NCBI RefSeq assembly: GCF_029697505.1
Contig: NZ_JARJEF010000004.1
Coordinates: forward strand, 292,565 to 356,564
Source: Pseudophaeobacter profundi
GTDB taxonomy: Bacteria > Pseudomonadota > Alphaproteobacteria > Rhodobacterales > Rhodobacteraceae
Direction of reading: 5' to 3'
DNA: 64,000 nucleotides
Below are positions 44,887 to 54,268 of this stretch, one piece after another. The notes beneath the pieces were generated by a model. It was not told the DNA's origin, did not search any database, and saw nothing but the letters and a program-made list of their open reading frames with translations. A program made the translations under genes and the position numbers. The stretch's first letter is position 1. The number at the start of each line of letters is the position of its first letter.

Positions 44887-46032
44887 ATGGGAATATTTGA
44901 CTTTCTCAAAGGCGAATTCATCGACGTCATCCACTGGACCGATGACAGCCGCGACACCATGGTCTGGCGGTTTGAACGCGAAGCGCATGAGATCAAATAC
45001 GGCGCCAAGCTGACCGTCCGCGAAGGCCAATCGGCGGTCTTTGTGCACGAAGGCCAGCTGGCAGATGTCTTCACGCCGGGCCTTTACCTGCTTGAAACCA
45101 ACAACATGCCGGTGATGACCACACTGCAGCACTGGGATCATGGTTTTCAGTCGCCGTTCAAATCCGAAATCTATTTTGTAAATACAACCCGTTTCAACAA
45201 CCTGAAATGGGGCACCAAGAACCCGATCATCTGTCGCGATCCCGAATTTGGCCCGGTACGACTGCGCGCCTTTGGCAGCTATTCGGTCCGGGTGGTGGAT
45301 GCCGCGCGCTTTCTGACTGAAATCGTTGGCACCGATGGTGAATTCACCATGGATGAGATCTCTTTCCAGATCCGCAATATCATCGTGCAAGAGTTTTCGC
45401 GCGCGGTGGCAGGATCGGGCATTCCGGTGCTGGATATGGCGGCCAATACTGCGGATCTGGGCAAGCTGGTCGCTGCCGAAATCGCGCCAACCCTGGCGGA
45501 ATACGGGCTGAGCATCCCCGAACTGTATATCGAAAACATCTCGCTGCCGCCTGCGGTCGAACAGGCGATGGACAAGCGCACCCAGATGGGCATTGTCGGC
45601 GATCTGGGCCGCTATACCCAATTTGCCGCCGCCGAGGCAATGGAAGCCGCTGCAACCACCCCAAACAGTGGCATGGGGGCCGGAATGGGCATGGGCATGG
45701 GGATGGCCATGGCGCAACAAATGGCCAATACCGGCCAGGCCGCTGGCCCCTGGGGGGCCCGCCCTGCCGCCGCAGCACCAGCGCAGGCAGCCGCCCCCGC
45801 AGCCCCACCGCCACCGCCGGTCGAACATGTCTGGCACACGGCTGAGAATGGCACCACCTCTGGGCCCTTTTCCAAGGCGCGTCTGGGCCGCATGGCACAG
45901 GAGGGTAGCCTGACCCGTGACACCCATGTGTGGACACCTGGCCAGGACGGGTGGATGCGCGCCGGTGACGTCGCTGAACTGGCACAGCTCTTCACTATTC
46001 TGCCACCGCCGCCACCGCCGCCAGCCGCCTAA
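44887..46032 (+). CDS. SPFH-domain protein with C-terminal GYF-like domain (YdjI-like)
   Basis: A 381-residue protein. MGIFDFLKGEFIDVIHW is a conserved N-terminal helix; residues about 25-215 form the SPFH/band-7 domain of the virion core protein (YdjI) type (IKYGAKLTVREGQSAVFVHE, MDEISFQIRNIIVQEFSRA). A Met/Gly/Ala-rich linker (about 255-315) leads to a GYF_2-like domain (VWHTAENGTTSGPFSKARLG, then DTHVWTPGQDGWMRAGDV) and a polyproline end. SPFH proteins form membrane-associated oligomers; GYF-like domains bind proline-rich peptides. AAAAGGAC precedes the ATG. Confidence 0.87.
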   Translation: MGIFDFLKGEFIDVIHWTDDSRDTMVWRFEREAHEIKYGAKLTVREGQSAVFVHEGQLADVFTPGLYLLETNNMPVMTTLQHWDHGFQSPFKSEIYFVNTTRFNNLKWGTKNPIICRDPEFGPVRLRAFGSYSVRVVDAARFLTEIVGTDGEFTMDEISFQIRNIIVQEFSRAVAGSGIPVLDMAANTADLGKLVAAEIAPTLAEYGLSIPELYIENISLPPAVEQAMDKRTQMGIVGDLGRYTQFAAAEAMEAAATTPNSGMGAGMGMGMGMAMAQQMANTGQAAGPWGARPAAAAPAQAAAPAAPPPPPVEHVWHTAENGTTSGPFSKARLGRMAQEGSLTRDTHVWTPGQDGWMRAGDVAELAQLFTILPPPPPPPAA

Positions 46033-46221
46033 GTCGCAGCCAGGCAACCGGCCCGTTGATGCCGCGCCGCTGGCGCTATTCCAGGGCTTGTCGCGTTCAC
46101 TTGCATCCACGTGACTGGCCATAGACATTCGATATAGCATGTTCATTAGCGCAAAACCGGCACCCGTTTTTGCGCAACTTGCTCTCACTGGCCAGTTTTG
46201 GCCTCTAGCCTTGGTAGTATT

Positions 46222-47376
46222 GTGACTGACCTTCCGCCCCCTGCACCACCAGCCGCCCCGCAAGACAGCTGGGACCCAGCAGGCCCGCAAAGCCCGATCG
46301 AAACCAACCGCTTTCCCTGCGAACAATGCGGTGCCGACTACCGTTTTGACCCAAAGGAAGGGCGCCTGATCTGCGGCCATTGTGGTCATGGTCAAGAGGT
46401 GCAAGAGGCCGCCCCACAGGGCGGTGCCCTGCGTGAGCTGGATTTCAAGGCCGCGCTGGCCGCGCGCCTGCCCGAAGCCGAGATGGAGGTAACGCGGGTT
46501 TCCACCTGCCCCAACTGCGCCGCCCAGGTCGAGTTTTCGGATGAAACCCATGCGCTGGAATGCCCGTTCTGCGCTACCCCCGTAGTGGCAGATACCGGCG
46601 AGAGCCGCCACATCAAACCCAAGGGCGTCGTGCCCTTCATGCTGGCAGAACCTGCCGCACAAAAGGCCATGGCAAACTGGCTCGGCTCTCTGTGGTTTGC
46701 CCCTAATGGCCTGCAGGCCTATGCCCGCAAGGGGCGGCGCATGGAGGGAATCTACGTCCCCTACTGGACCTATGACGCCAAGACCAAGAGCCGCTATTCC
46801 GGGGCGCGGGGCACCACCTATTACGTCTCTGAAACGGTGATGGTGGATGGCAAGGCAGAAATCCGCAGGGTGGCCAAGATCCGCTGGACCCCGGTGTCCG
46901 GCCGGGTTTCACGGTTCTTTGACGATGTGCTGGTGCTGGCCTCCAAGAGCCTGCCAAAACGTTATACCGATGCGCTGGAACCCTGGGATCTGTCGCATCT
47001 TGCCCCCTATCAGCCGCAGTTTCTGGCCGGCTTTCGCGCCGAAGCCTATGCCATCCCCCTGGACGAGGGCTTTAATGAGGCACGCGCCCATATGGATCGA
47101 GTGATCGAACGCGACGTGCGGTTTGACATCGGCGGCGACCGCCAGCGTATTTCAAACATCGACACGGCGCTTTCGGACGTGACCTTCAAACATGTGCTGC
47201 TGCCGGTCTGGATGGCCGCCTATAAATATCGCGGCAAGACCTATCGCTTTGTAATCAATGGGCAAAGCGGCAGGGTTCAGGGCGAACGCCCCTATTCCAG
47301 CTGGAAGATCGCCGGTGCCGTTCTTCTGGGGCTCGCGCTGTTGGGCGTGGCGGCCTATTTTGGCGCCCAAAGCTAG
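46222..47376 (+). CDS. Double zinc-ribbon protein with C-terminal membrane anchor (YdjG-like)
   Basis: About 384 residues. Two zinc ribbons are visible: CEQCGADYRFDPKEGRLICG followed by HCG, and CPNCAAQVEFSDETHALECP followed by FCA. A conserved beta-rich middle follows (GIYVPYWTYDAKTKSRYSGA), and the last 25 residues are one transmembrane helix. Such proteins are often misnamed primosomal protein N' or helicase. In Bacillus, YdjG of this type acts with the SPFH protein YdjI and a PspA protein. Start is uncertain: GTG 46222 or TTG 46198; neither has a good ribosome-binding site. A GCGCAAAA/TTTTGCGC stem lies upstream (46149-46175). Confidence 0.83.
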   Translation: MTDLPPPAPPAAPQDSWDPAGPQSPIETNRFPCEQCGADYRFDPKEGRLICGHCGHGQEVQEAAPQGGALRELDFKAALAARLPEAEMEVTRVSTCPNCAAQVEFSDETHALECPFCATPVVADTGESRHIKPKGVVPFMLAEPAAQKAMANWLGSLWFAPNGLQAYARKGRRMEGIYVPYWTYDAKTKSRYSGARGTTYYVSETVMVDGKAEIRRVAKIRWTPVSGRVSRFFDDVLVLASKSLPKRYTDALEPWDLSHLAPYQPQFLAGFRAEAYAIPLDEGFNEARAHMDRVIERDVRFDIGGDRQRISNIDTALSDVTFKHVLLPVWMAAYKYRGKTYRFVINGQSGRVQGERPYSSWKIAGAVLLGLALLGVAAYFGAQS

Positions 47377-47458
47377 CCGTCGGCGGTATGATTTCCCAAA
47401 ATCCGGGGCAAGAAACCCGCAAGACAAATGCCAATACCTGATGACAGGACGACAAAAT

Positions 47459-48142
47459 ATGACCGCTCCGCTGCCCAGCCTGCCCGCTCTTGAGGCGCTG
47501 TTTTCCGCCCGCCACAGTTGCCGCGCCTTTCGCCCCGATCCGCTGCCGCGCGCGATGATCGAAGACATCCTGAGATGCGCCCAGAAAGTTCCCTCTTGGT
47601 GCAACGCGCAGCCGTGGAAAGTCACCGTGACCAGCGGCGCAGAAACCGATCGCCTGCGTCACGCCCTGACACAGGCGGCCATGGCGGGCGGCCACAGTCC
47701 TGATCTCGACTTCCCCAAGGCCTATCTGGATGAATATAAAGCCCGACGCCGGGAATGCGGCTGGGCATTATACGAGGCGGTCGGGGTCGAAAAAGGCGAC
47801 AGCGCCGGATCTGCCCGGCAGATGATGGAAAATTTCACCCTGTTTGGCGCGCCCCACTGCGCGGTGCTGTCGACACCAAACGATCTGGGAGGATATGGCG
47901 CGATGGATTGCGGTGGTTTTGTCGCAGGCTTCACCCTAGCGGCACAGGCTGCCGGCGTGGCAAGCATTCCCCAGGCGGCGGTGGCCTCTTTTGCGCCGCT
48001 GCTGCACGAAATGCTGCAAATTCCAGAGGACCGCCAGATCCTCTGCGCCATTTCCTTTGGCTATGGCGATCCGGACCACCCCGCCAATCGTTTTCGCACC
48101 AGCCGCGCCGCCCTGCCTGAATTCACCGACTGGCGCGACTAG
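47459..48142 (+). CDS. Nitroreductase family protein
   Basis: A 227-residue FMN enzyme. SARHSCRAFRPDPLPRAMIE and CAQKVPSWCNAQPWKVTV carry the N-terminal FMN-binding motifs, GGFVAGFTLAAQAAGVASIP is the central helix, and ISFGYGDPDHPANRFRTSR closes the flavin site. Likely reduces nitro- or quinone-type compounds with NAD(P)H; the natural substrate is unknown. AGGACG precedes ATG 47459; an in-frame ATG at 47441 is possible. Follows the TelA-type operon by 82 bases but need not belong to it. Confidence 0.88.
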   Translation: MTAPLPSLPALEALFSARHSCRAFRPDPLPRAMIEDILRCAQKVPSWCNAQPWKVTVTSGAETDRLRHALTQAAMAGGHSPDLDFPKAYLDEYKARRRECGWALYEAVGVEKGDSAGSARQMMENFTLFGAPHCAVLSTPNDLGGYGAMDCGGFVAGFTLAAQAAGVASIPQAAVASFAPLLHEMLQIPEDRQILCAISFGYGDPDHPANRFRTSRAALPEFTDWRD

Positions 48143-48196
48143 ACGCTGGCCCCTGTCCCCCGCCGCCATAAAGGTGGTTGCAAAGGTTCTTTCTCA

Positions 48197-48643
48197 ATGC
48201 GTGCAGTCATTCAACGTGTTTCGCAAGCCTCGGTTACCGTCGATCAACAGGTGATCGGCGAGATCGACGCCGGGCTTTTGGTGCTGATCTGCGCCATGCA
48301 GGGCGACGGCAAATCCCAGGCCGATTACCTGGCCAGAAAGATCGCCAAGCTGCGGATCTTTACCGATGATGCCGGCAAGATGAACCGCTCTGTGGTGGAT
48401 ATTTCGGGGTCTATTCTGGTGATCAGCCAATTTACCCTGGCCGCCGAAACCCACCGTGGCAACCGACCTGGCTTTTCCACGGCCGCGCCCCCTGCAGAGG
48501 GGGAGGCGCTCTACCTCTATTTTGCCGATCAACTGGAAGCGCTGGGTCTGCCGGTACAACGCGGCGAATTTGGCGCCGATATGAAGGTTCGTCTGCTGAA
48601 TGATGGCCCCGTGACCATCTGGATGGACAGCGCCGACCGCTAG
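48197..48643 (+). CDS. dtd: D-aminoacyl-tRNA deacylase
   Basis: A 148-residue enzyme that hydrolyses D-aminoacyl-tRNAs and mischarged Gly-tRNA(Ala). [40 protein letters not shown] and the cross-subunit motif [11 protein letters not shown], which contains the Gly-cisPro pair, are family signatures. AAAGG occurs upstream of ATG 48197. Same strand as the nitroreductase gene, 54 bases apart. Confidence 0.96.
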   Translation: MRAVIQRVSQASVTVDQQVIGEIDAGLLVLICAMQGDGKSQADYLARKIAKLRIFTDDAGKMNRSVVDISGSILVISQFTLAAETHRGNRPGFSTAAPPAEGEALYLYFADQLEALGLPVQRGEFGADMKVRLLNDGPVTIWMDSADR

Positions 48644-49070
48644 GCCGCGCGCGCCACTGCCGACGACTTGCCAGGTTCCGCCCCTTAGACCCGTCCTTTC
48701 TGCAGTGGCAGGACAGAGTCGCTCTTTGACCATTCGAGGTCGGATTCGCATCAGTTTTACAAGAAACGCCCCATTGCCCGACAGTTTTCCCAAAAAATGC
48801 AGCGCTTGGTCCCAAAGGTCATAAAAACTCAGCAGAAGGGAAATACCGCTACAAAAGCTGGTTTACCTCGCAAATGCGGCATGACACCTTAAGAAGGCGA
48901 CACCGGGTGGAATGTGAAACTTTGCAAAAGTTTCCGCGGCCCGGCCTTGTCGTTATTAAAGCTTGCGAGGTCGCGGCAAATGCGCAAATCTTGTCGCACC
49001 ATACAAGAAATTGCCGCCAAGGTCGCGTTCCGGGATCGCAGGCCGCAAATATAATAACTGGGAGACATCG
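48644..49070. other. 427-bp gene-free space upstream of the peptide ABC transporter
   Basis: No credible protein or RNA gene is visible. The segment 48930-49060 contains several TTGTCG and GCAAAT words that may belong to the transporter promoter, but no convincing -35/-10 pair or dyad could be fixed. The first half carries GC-rich sequence after dtd. Confidence 0.5.
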
Positions 49071-50654
49071 ATGAACGATCACCTTCATTTTCTGGCACGC
49101 CATGCCGCCGCCGGCAAACTCAGCCGCCGCGACTTCATGGCAAAAGCCGCCGCCCTAGGCTTTAGCGCCGCCGCTGCCGGCACCCTGCTGACCTCGCAAG
49201 CCCACGCTGCCGAGCCGCAAAAGGGGGGGACCATCCGTATGGGCCTGCAAGGCGGCAGCACCACCGACAGCCTGGATCCAGCCCTGTCGACCAATATGGT
49301 CGCCTTGATGATGATCCGCCTCTGGGGCGAGTCCCTGGTAGAACTGAACGACGATGGCGGCCTGGATGGCAAAGTAGCGGAAAGCTATGAGGCCTCGGCT
49401 GATGCCCGCGTCTGGACCTTCAAGATCCGCGAAGGCATCACCTTCTCCAACGGTAAATCCGTCACCGCCGAAGACGTCGTCAAAACCATGGAACGCCATT
49501 CGGGCGAAGACACCAAGTCTGGCGCGCTTGGCATCATGCGCGGCATCAAGAACGTGTCGGCCGATGGCAACAATGTTGTTATTGAGCTGGAATCGCCCAA
49601 CGCCGACCTTCCCTATCTGCTGGCCGATTACCACCTGGTGATCCAGCCGAATGGTGGCATGGATGATCCCACTGCCGCCATTGGTACCGGCCCCTATATC
49701 CTCAAGGATGTAGACATGGGCGTGCGTATCGTAGCCGAAAAGAACCCCAACCACTGGGGCGACCTTGGCTATGCCGACACCATTGAGCTGATCGTGATCA
49801 ACGACAACACCGCCCGCGTTGCTGCGCTGCAGTCTGGTCAGGTTGACATGATCGACCGGGTTCCACCCCGGACGGCGAAACTGGTTGACCGCGCCCCCAA
49901 TATCAATGTGCATTCCACATCCGGCCCTGGCCACTATGTGTTCATCATGCACTGCGACACCGCGCCGTTTGACAACAACGATCTGCGGATGGCGTTGAAA
50001 TATGGCATCAACCGTCAGGAAATGGTCGACAAGGTTCTGAACGGCTATGGCTCTGTTGGCAACGACAGCCCCATCAACTCTTCCTATCCGATGTTCACCC
50101 CTGCCGAGCAGCGTGAATACGACCCGGATAAAGCCATGTTCCACCTGAAGAAATCGGGGCATGATGGCGAGATCCTGCTGCGCACCTCGGATAACTCCTT
50201 CCCCGGCGCACCAGATGCGGCAGCCCTGTTCCAGCAGTCCTGTGCCAGCGCGGGCATCAACCTGAACGTCAAGCGCGAGCCCAATGACGGTTACTGGTCC
50301 GAGGTCTGGAATGCACAGCCCTTCTGCACCAGCTACTGGGGGGGGCGTCCGACGCAGGACCAGATGTTCACCACCGCCTATCTGTCGACGGCAGACTGGA
50401 ACGACACCCGGTTCAACAATGAAAAGTTCGACCAGCTGCTGCTGGCAGCCCGCGCCGAGCTGGACACTGCCAAGCGGACGCAAATGTATGCGGACATGGG
50501 CGAAATCCAGCGCAACGAAGGCGGCTTGATCTGTCCGATGTTCAACGATTTTGTTGATGCGACATCGGATCGTCTGGGTGGCTGGGTGGAAAACACCAAA
50601 GGCCAGCCGCTGATGAACGCCTACGCCCCAATGAAAATGTGGGTGAAGGCATAA
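49071..50654 (+). CDS. ABC peptide-type substrate-binding protein (Tat-exported)
   Basis: A 527-residue family-5 solute-binding protein (DppA/OppA/NikA type). SRRDFMAKAAALGFSAAAAG is a twin-arginine signal, cleaved near SQAHA; KIREGITFSNGKSVTAEDVV is the family signature. The Tat route means it is exported folded, as seen in several alphaproteobacterial members. GGGAG precedes ATG 49071. First gene of a four-gene operon with two permeases and a fused ATPase; only one base separates its stop from the next ATG. Ligand (peptide, opine, glycoside or other) not predictable. Confidence 0.93.
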   Translation: MNDHLHFLARHAAAGKLSRRDFMAKAAALGFSAAAAGTLLTSQAHAAEPQKGGTIRMGLQGGSTTDSLDPALSTNMVALMMIRLWGESLVELNDDGGLDGKVAESYEASADARVWTFKIREGITFSNGKSVTAEDVVKTMERHSGEDTKSGALGIMRGIKNVSADGNNVVIELESPNADLPYLLADYHLVIQPNGGMDDPTAAIGTGPYILKDVDMGVRIVAEKNPNHWGDLGYADTIELIVINDNTARVAALQSGQVDMIDRVPPRTAKLVDRAPNINVHSTSGPGHYVFIMHCDTAPFDNNDLRMALKYGINRQEMVDKVLNGYGSVGNDSPINSSYPMFTPAEQREYDPDKAMFHLKKSGHDGEILLRTSDNSFPGAPDAAALFQQSCASAGINLNVKREPNDGYWSEVWNAQPFCTSYWGGRPTQDQMFTTAYLSTADWNDTRFNNEKFDQLLLAARAELDTAKRTQMYADMGEIQRNEGGLICPMFNDFVDATSDRLGGWVENTKGQPLMNAYAPMKMWVKA

Positions 50655-50655
50655 G

Positions 50656-51615
50656 ATGCCCCTGATTATCAAATTGTTGGCCCAACGCATTGCGTTGGGC
50701 CTCATCCTGTTGTTTCTCGTCTCGGGGCTGATTTTTGCCGGTACAATCATCCTGCCAGGGGATGTGGCACAGTCCATTCTGGGACAATCTGCAACCCCTG
50801 AAGCCCTGGCAAACCTGCGTGCCGAACTTGGCCTGAATGAACCCGCCTTGCAGCGCTACCTCTCTTGGCTGGGCGGTCTTGTGCAGGGCGATCTGGGCAC
50901 TGCTCTGACCTCTGGGCGCGATATCGGCGAAAGCATCTCTCAGCGCCTGTCCAATACGCTCTTCCTGGCCTTCTGGGCCGCCATCGTCGCCGTGCCGCTG
51001 GCGATCTTCCTGGGGCTTTTGGCGGTGCGGTTTCGCGAACGTTGGCCCGACAAGGCGATTTCTGGCGTCACGCTTGCCTCAATCTCTATTCCCGAATTTC
51101 TGATCGGCTATGTCCTGATGTTCTTCTTTGGCGTCAAACTGGGCTGGTTTTACCCCACCGCCACGGCCTTTCGCCCGGATGCGGCGCTGTTCGACAAACT
51201 GGAATCTATCGCCCTGCCCGTCGCGACGCTGACGCTGGTCGTGCTGGCCCATATGATGCGCATGACCCGCGCCGCCATTTTGAATGTGATGCAATCGGCC
51301 TATATCGAGACGGCTGAACTGAAGGGCCTGAACGGGCTGCAGGTGATTGTGCGCCATGCGCTGCCAAACGCCATCGCACCCATCGTCAATGTGGTGATGC
51401 TGAACCTTGCCTATCTGGTTGTCGGCGTCGTGGTGATCGAAGTTGTCTTTGTCTATCCTGGCATGGGCCAATATCTGGTGGACAGTGTTTCCAAACGCGA
51501 CGTGCCCGTTGTGCAGGCCTGCGGCATCATCTTTGCCGCCGTCTACATCGGCATGAACATGATCGCCGACATTGTCTCTATCCTGTCCAACCCAAGACTG
51601 AGGCATCCAAAATGA
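50656..51615 (+). CDS. ABC transporter permease (DppB type)
   Basis: A 319-residue inner-membrane permease with six helices. The DppB-type N-terminus (LPGDVAQSILGQSATPEALA, LRAELGLNEP) and the EAA loop (YIETAELKGLNGLQVIVRHA, LPNAIAPI) that docks on the ATPase are intact. Overlaps the next permease by four bases (ATGA), so the operon is translationally coupled. Confidence 0.94.
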   Translation: MPLIIKLLAQRIALGLILLFLVSGLIFAGTIILPGDVAQSILGQSATPEALANLRAELGLNEPALQRYLSWLGGLVQGDLGTALTSGRDIGESISQRLSNTLFLAFWAAIVAVPLAIFLGLLAVRFRERWPDKAISGVTLASISIPEFLIGYVLMFFFGVKLGWFYPTATAFRPDAALFDKLESIALPVATLTLVVLAHMMRMTRAAILNVMQSAYIETAELKGLNGLQVIVRHALPNAIAPIVNVVMLNLAYLVVGVVVIEVVFVYPGMGQYLVDSVSKRDVPVVQACGIIFAAVYIGMNMIADIVSILSNPRLRHPK

Positions 51616-52427
51616 GAATACCTCTTGCTGCAGCCATTGGGCTCTTCTTTACCGCACTTTACTTTCTTGCCGCCATCTTCGCGCCGCTCCTGGCCCCCTA
51701 CGGCTATGCCGAGGTGGTCAGCACGGGCTATTGGGATCCCCCCAGCGCCGAATTCCTGCTGGGCACCGATGGCATTGGCCGCGATCTTCTGTCCCGGATG
51801 ATCTATGGCGGGCGTACCACCATCTTTGTTGCCACCGCTGCGACCATCCTGTCCTTTACCACCGGATCTGTGCTCGGGTTTCTGGCCGCTGTCGCCGGGG
51901 GCTGGGTTGATCAGCTGCTGTCGCGCTTTGTCGATCTCTTGATGTCGATCCCCTCGTTGATCTTTGCGCTGGTTGTCCTGTCGGTGATGCCTGTCACCCT
52001 GCCGGTGCTGGTCCTGGTTATGGGCCTCCTGGATTCCACCCGCGTTTTCCGCCTGTCGCGTGCTGTCGCGGTGGATATCGAGGTCATGGACTACGTCGAG
52101 GCTGCGCGCCTGCGTGGTGAAAAAACCATCTGGATCATCTTCCGTGAGATCCTGCCCAATGCGCTGTCACCGCTGGTGGCTGAAATGGGACTGCGCTTTA
52201 TCTTCATGGTGCTCTTTGTGTCGACCCTGTCGTTCCTGGGCCTTGGAATCCAACCACCACAGGCGGATTGGGGCGGCATCGTAAAGGAAAACGCCGAAGG
52301 CATCGTCTATGGCATTCCTGCCGCGCTGATGCCGGCCTTTGCCATCGCCACCCTGGCTATTTCGGTCAATCTGGTGGCGGATTGGGTGCTGAACCGAACC
52401 ACCTCACTGAAAGGAGGCCGCGGATGA
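51612..52427 (+). CDS. ABC transporter permease (DppC type)
   Basis: A 271-residue partner permease. EFLLGTDGIGRDLLSRMIYG is the DppC/OppC signature and DYVEAARLRGEKTIWIIFRE with ILPNALSPL is the EAA loop. Five or six helices. Its TGA overlaps the ATG of the ATPase gene, and the strong ribosome-binding site AAGGAGG for that gene lies in its last codons. Confidence 0.94.
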   Translation: MRIPLAAAIGLFFTALYFLAAIFAPLLAPYGYAEVVSTGYWDPPSAEFLLGTDGIGRDLLSRMIYGGRTTIFVATAATILSFTTGSVLGFLAAVAGGWVDQLLSRFVDLLMSIPSLIFALVVLSVMPVTLPVLVLVMGLLDSTRVFRLSRAVAVDIEVMDYVEAARLRGEKTIWIIFREILPNALSPLVAEMGLRFIFMVLFVSTLSFLGLGIQPPQADWGGIVKENAEGIVYGIPAALMPAFAIATLAISVNLVADWVLNRTTSLKGGRG

Positions 52428-54061
52428 GCGATCCACAATTGAAGGTCCGCGACCTGAAAATCGGCGCAACGGTCTACCCGCCCGGAGAAAAACCCCATGA
52501 CATCGAAATTGTCCACGGGGTGAGCTTTGATCTGGAAAAGGGCAAGGTTCTGGGGCTGATCGGGGAATCCGGGGCAGGCAAATCGACCATTGGCCTGGCC
52601 GCCATGGCCTATGGCCGCGGTGGTGTCAAAATCACCGGGGGTGAGGTCTGGATCAATGGCCGCGATGTGCTGCAATCGGGCACCGGCGACATTCGCAAAC
52701 TGCGCGGCGCCGAGGTGACCTATGTGTCCCAATCTGCCGCAGCCTCTTTCAACCCGGCAAAAAAGATCCTGGACCAGGTGGTCGAAGCGGCTGTCGAACA
52801 AAAGAAGTTCAGCCGCAAAGAGGCAGAGGCCCGCGCCCGAGATCTGTTTGACAAGCTGGGCCTGCCCAACCCTGAAACCATCGGCGACCGCTATCCGCAT
52901 CAGGTCTCTGGTGGGCAGCTGCAACGCTGCATGACGGCGCTGGCGCTGTGTCCCGAACCGGACCTGGTGGTCTTTGATGAACCAACAACCGCGCTGGATG
53001 TCACCACCCAGATCGACGTGTTGATGGCCATCAAGGCCGCCATCCGCGAAACGGGTGTTGCGGCGCTGTATATCACGCATGATCTGGCCGTTGTGGCCCA
53101 GGTCAGCGACGATATCATGGTGCTGCGCCACGGCAATATGGTCGAATATGGCTCGGTTGATCAGATCATCAACGCCCCGCAAGAAGACTACACCCAGGCG
53201 CTGGTCTCGGTGCGGTCGATTGAACATGCGGAAAAAGAGTCTGCCGGGGATCCCGTGCTGAGCGTGCGCAATATCACTGCCCGCTACAAGGGCACGCAGT
53301 TCGATGTGTTGCACAACGTCAATGTCGATCTCTATCCGGGGCAGACGCTGGCGGTGGTGGGCGAATCCGGGTCGGGCAAATCGACCCTTGCGCGGGTGAT
53401 CACCGGGCTATTGCCGCCGCGCGAAGGCGAGATCGAATTTGCCGGAAGGACGCTCTCGCCCGATCTGGCGGGACGCTCGCGCGAGGATCTGCGCGAATTG
53501 CAGATGATCTACCAGATGGCAGATGTGGCGATGAATCCACGTCAGACCGTGGGCACCATCATTGGTCGGCCGCTTGAGTTCTATTTCAACATGTCGGGCA
53601 AGGAAAAACGCAAGCGGATCATCGAACTGCTTGACGAGATCGAGCTGGGCGAAGACTTCATGGATCGCTACCCGGCAGAACTGTCAGGCGGACAAAAGCA
53701 GCGGGTCTGCATTGCCCGCGCCCTGGCGGCCAAACCCAAGATGATCATCTGTGACGAGGTCACCTCGGCGCTGGATCCACTGGTCGCGGATGGCATTCTC
53801 AAGCTCTTGTTGAACCTGCAAAAGATCGAGGATGTTGCCTTTCTCTTCATCACCCACGATCTGGCCACCGTGCGCGCCATTTCCGACACCATTGCGGTGA
53901 TGTATCAGGGCAAGGTGCAGCGCTATGGCAGCAAGACCCAGGTGCTGAGCCCGCCCTTTGACGACTACACAGATCTGTTGCTCAGCTCGGTGCCGGAAAT
54001 GCGTCTGGGCTGGCTGGAAGAGGTGATTTCCAACCGCAAGATGGAAAGCGCCGGCAACTGA
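52424..54061 (+). CDS. Fused ABC ATPase (DppD-DppF type)
   Basis: A 545-residue protein joining the two ATPases that are normally separate in peptide transporters. Half one has Walker A GESGAGKST (about 47-55), signature VSGGQLQR, Walker B VVFDEPTTALD; half two has GESGSGKST (about 313-321), LSGGQKQR and IICDEVTSALD. The family-specific C-terminal oligopeptide extensions are short. In the second half the Q-loop region reads IYQMADVAMNPRQT, with Q present. AAGGAGG precedes ATG 52424. Fusion of this type is known for some oligopeptide/glutathione importers (GsiA-like). Confidence 0.94.
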   Translation: MSDPQLKVRDLKIGATVYPPGEKPHDIEIVHGVSFDLEKGKVLGLIGESGAGKSTIGLAAMAYGRGGVKITGGEVWINGRDVLQSGTGDIRKLRGAEVTYVSQSAAASFNPAKKILDQVVEAAVEQKKFSRKEAEARARDLFDKLGLPNPETIGDRYPHQVSGGQLQRCMTALALCPEPDLVVFDEPTTALDVTTQIDVLMAIKAAIRETGVAALYITHDLAVVAQVSDDIMVLRHGNMVEYGSVDQIINAPQEDYTQALVSVRSIEHAEKESAGDPVLSVRNITARYKGTQFDVLHNVNVDLYPGQTLAVVGESGSGKSTLARVITGLLPPREGEIEFAGRTLSPDLAGRSREDLRELQMIYQMADVAMNPRQTVGTIIGRPLEFYFNMSGKEKRKRIIELLDEIELGEDFMDRYPAELSGGQKQRVCIARALAAKPKMIICDEVTSALDPLVADGILKLLLNLQKIEDVAFLFITHDLATVRAISDTIAVMYQGKVQRYGSKTQVLSPPFDDYTDLLLSSVPEMRLGWLEEVISNRKMESAGN

Positions 54062-54099
54062 GCCAAGCGCGCCCCACCAACCAACACGAATGACAGGCT

Positions 54100-54125
54100 C
54101 AGGCCCGCGCGATTGCGCGGGCCTG
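54100..54125 (+). terminator. GC-rich hairpin after the ABC operon
   Basis: CAGGCCCGCGC (54100-54110) and GCGCGGGCCTG (54115-54125) form an 11-bp perfect stem with loop GATT, 38 bases after the ATPase stop. No T-tract, so perhaps a Rho-assisted end or 3' stabiliser. Confidence 0.6.
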
Positions 54126-54268
54126 ATGCTATGGCGCGGCGGTTTCTGTAGGCCGTGACGCGCCATCACGGCCCTATGGTGATGCCATTTTACGCCAGGA
54201 TCAACTTTCTGAATGGCAATTCAAGATTTGATCGCAATGATGGGGCAAAGAGACAAAGGATTCGCGCC

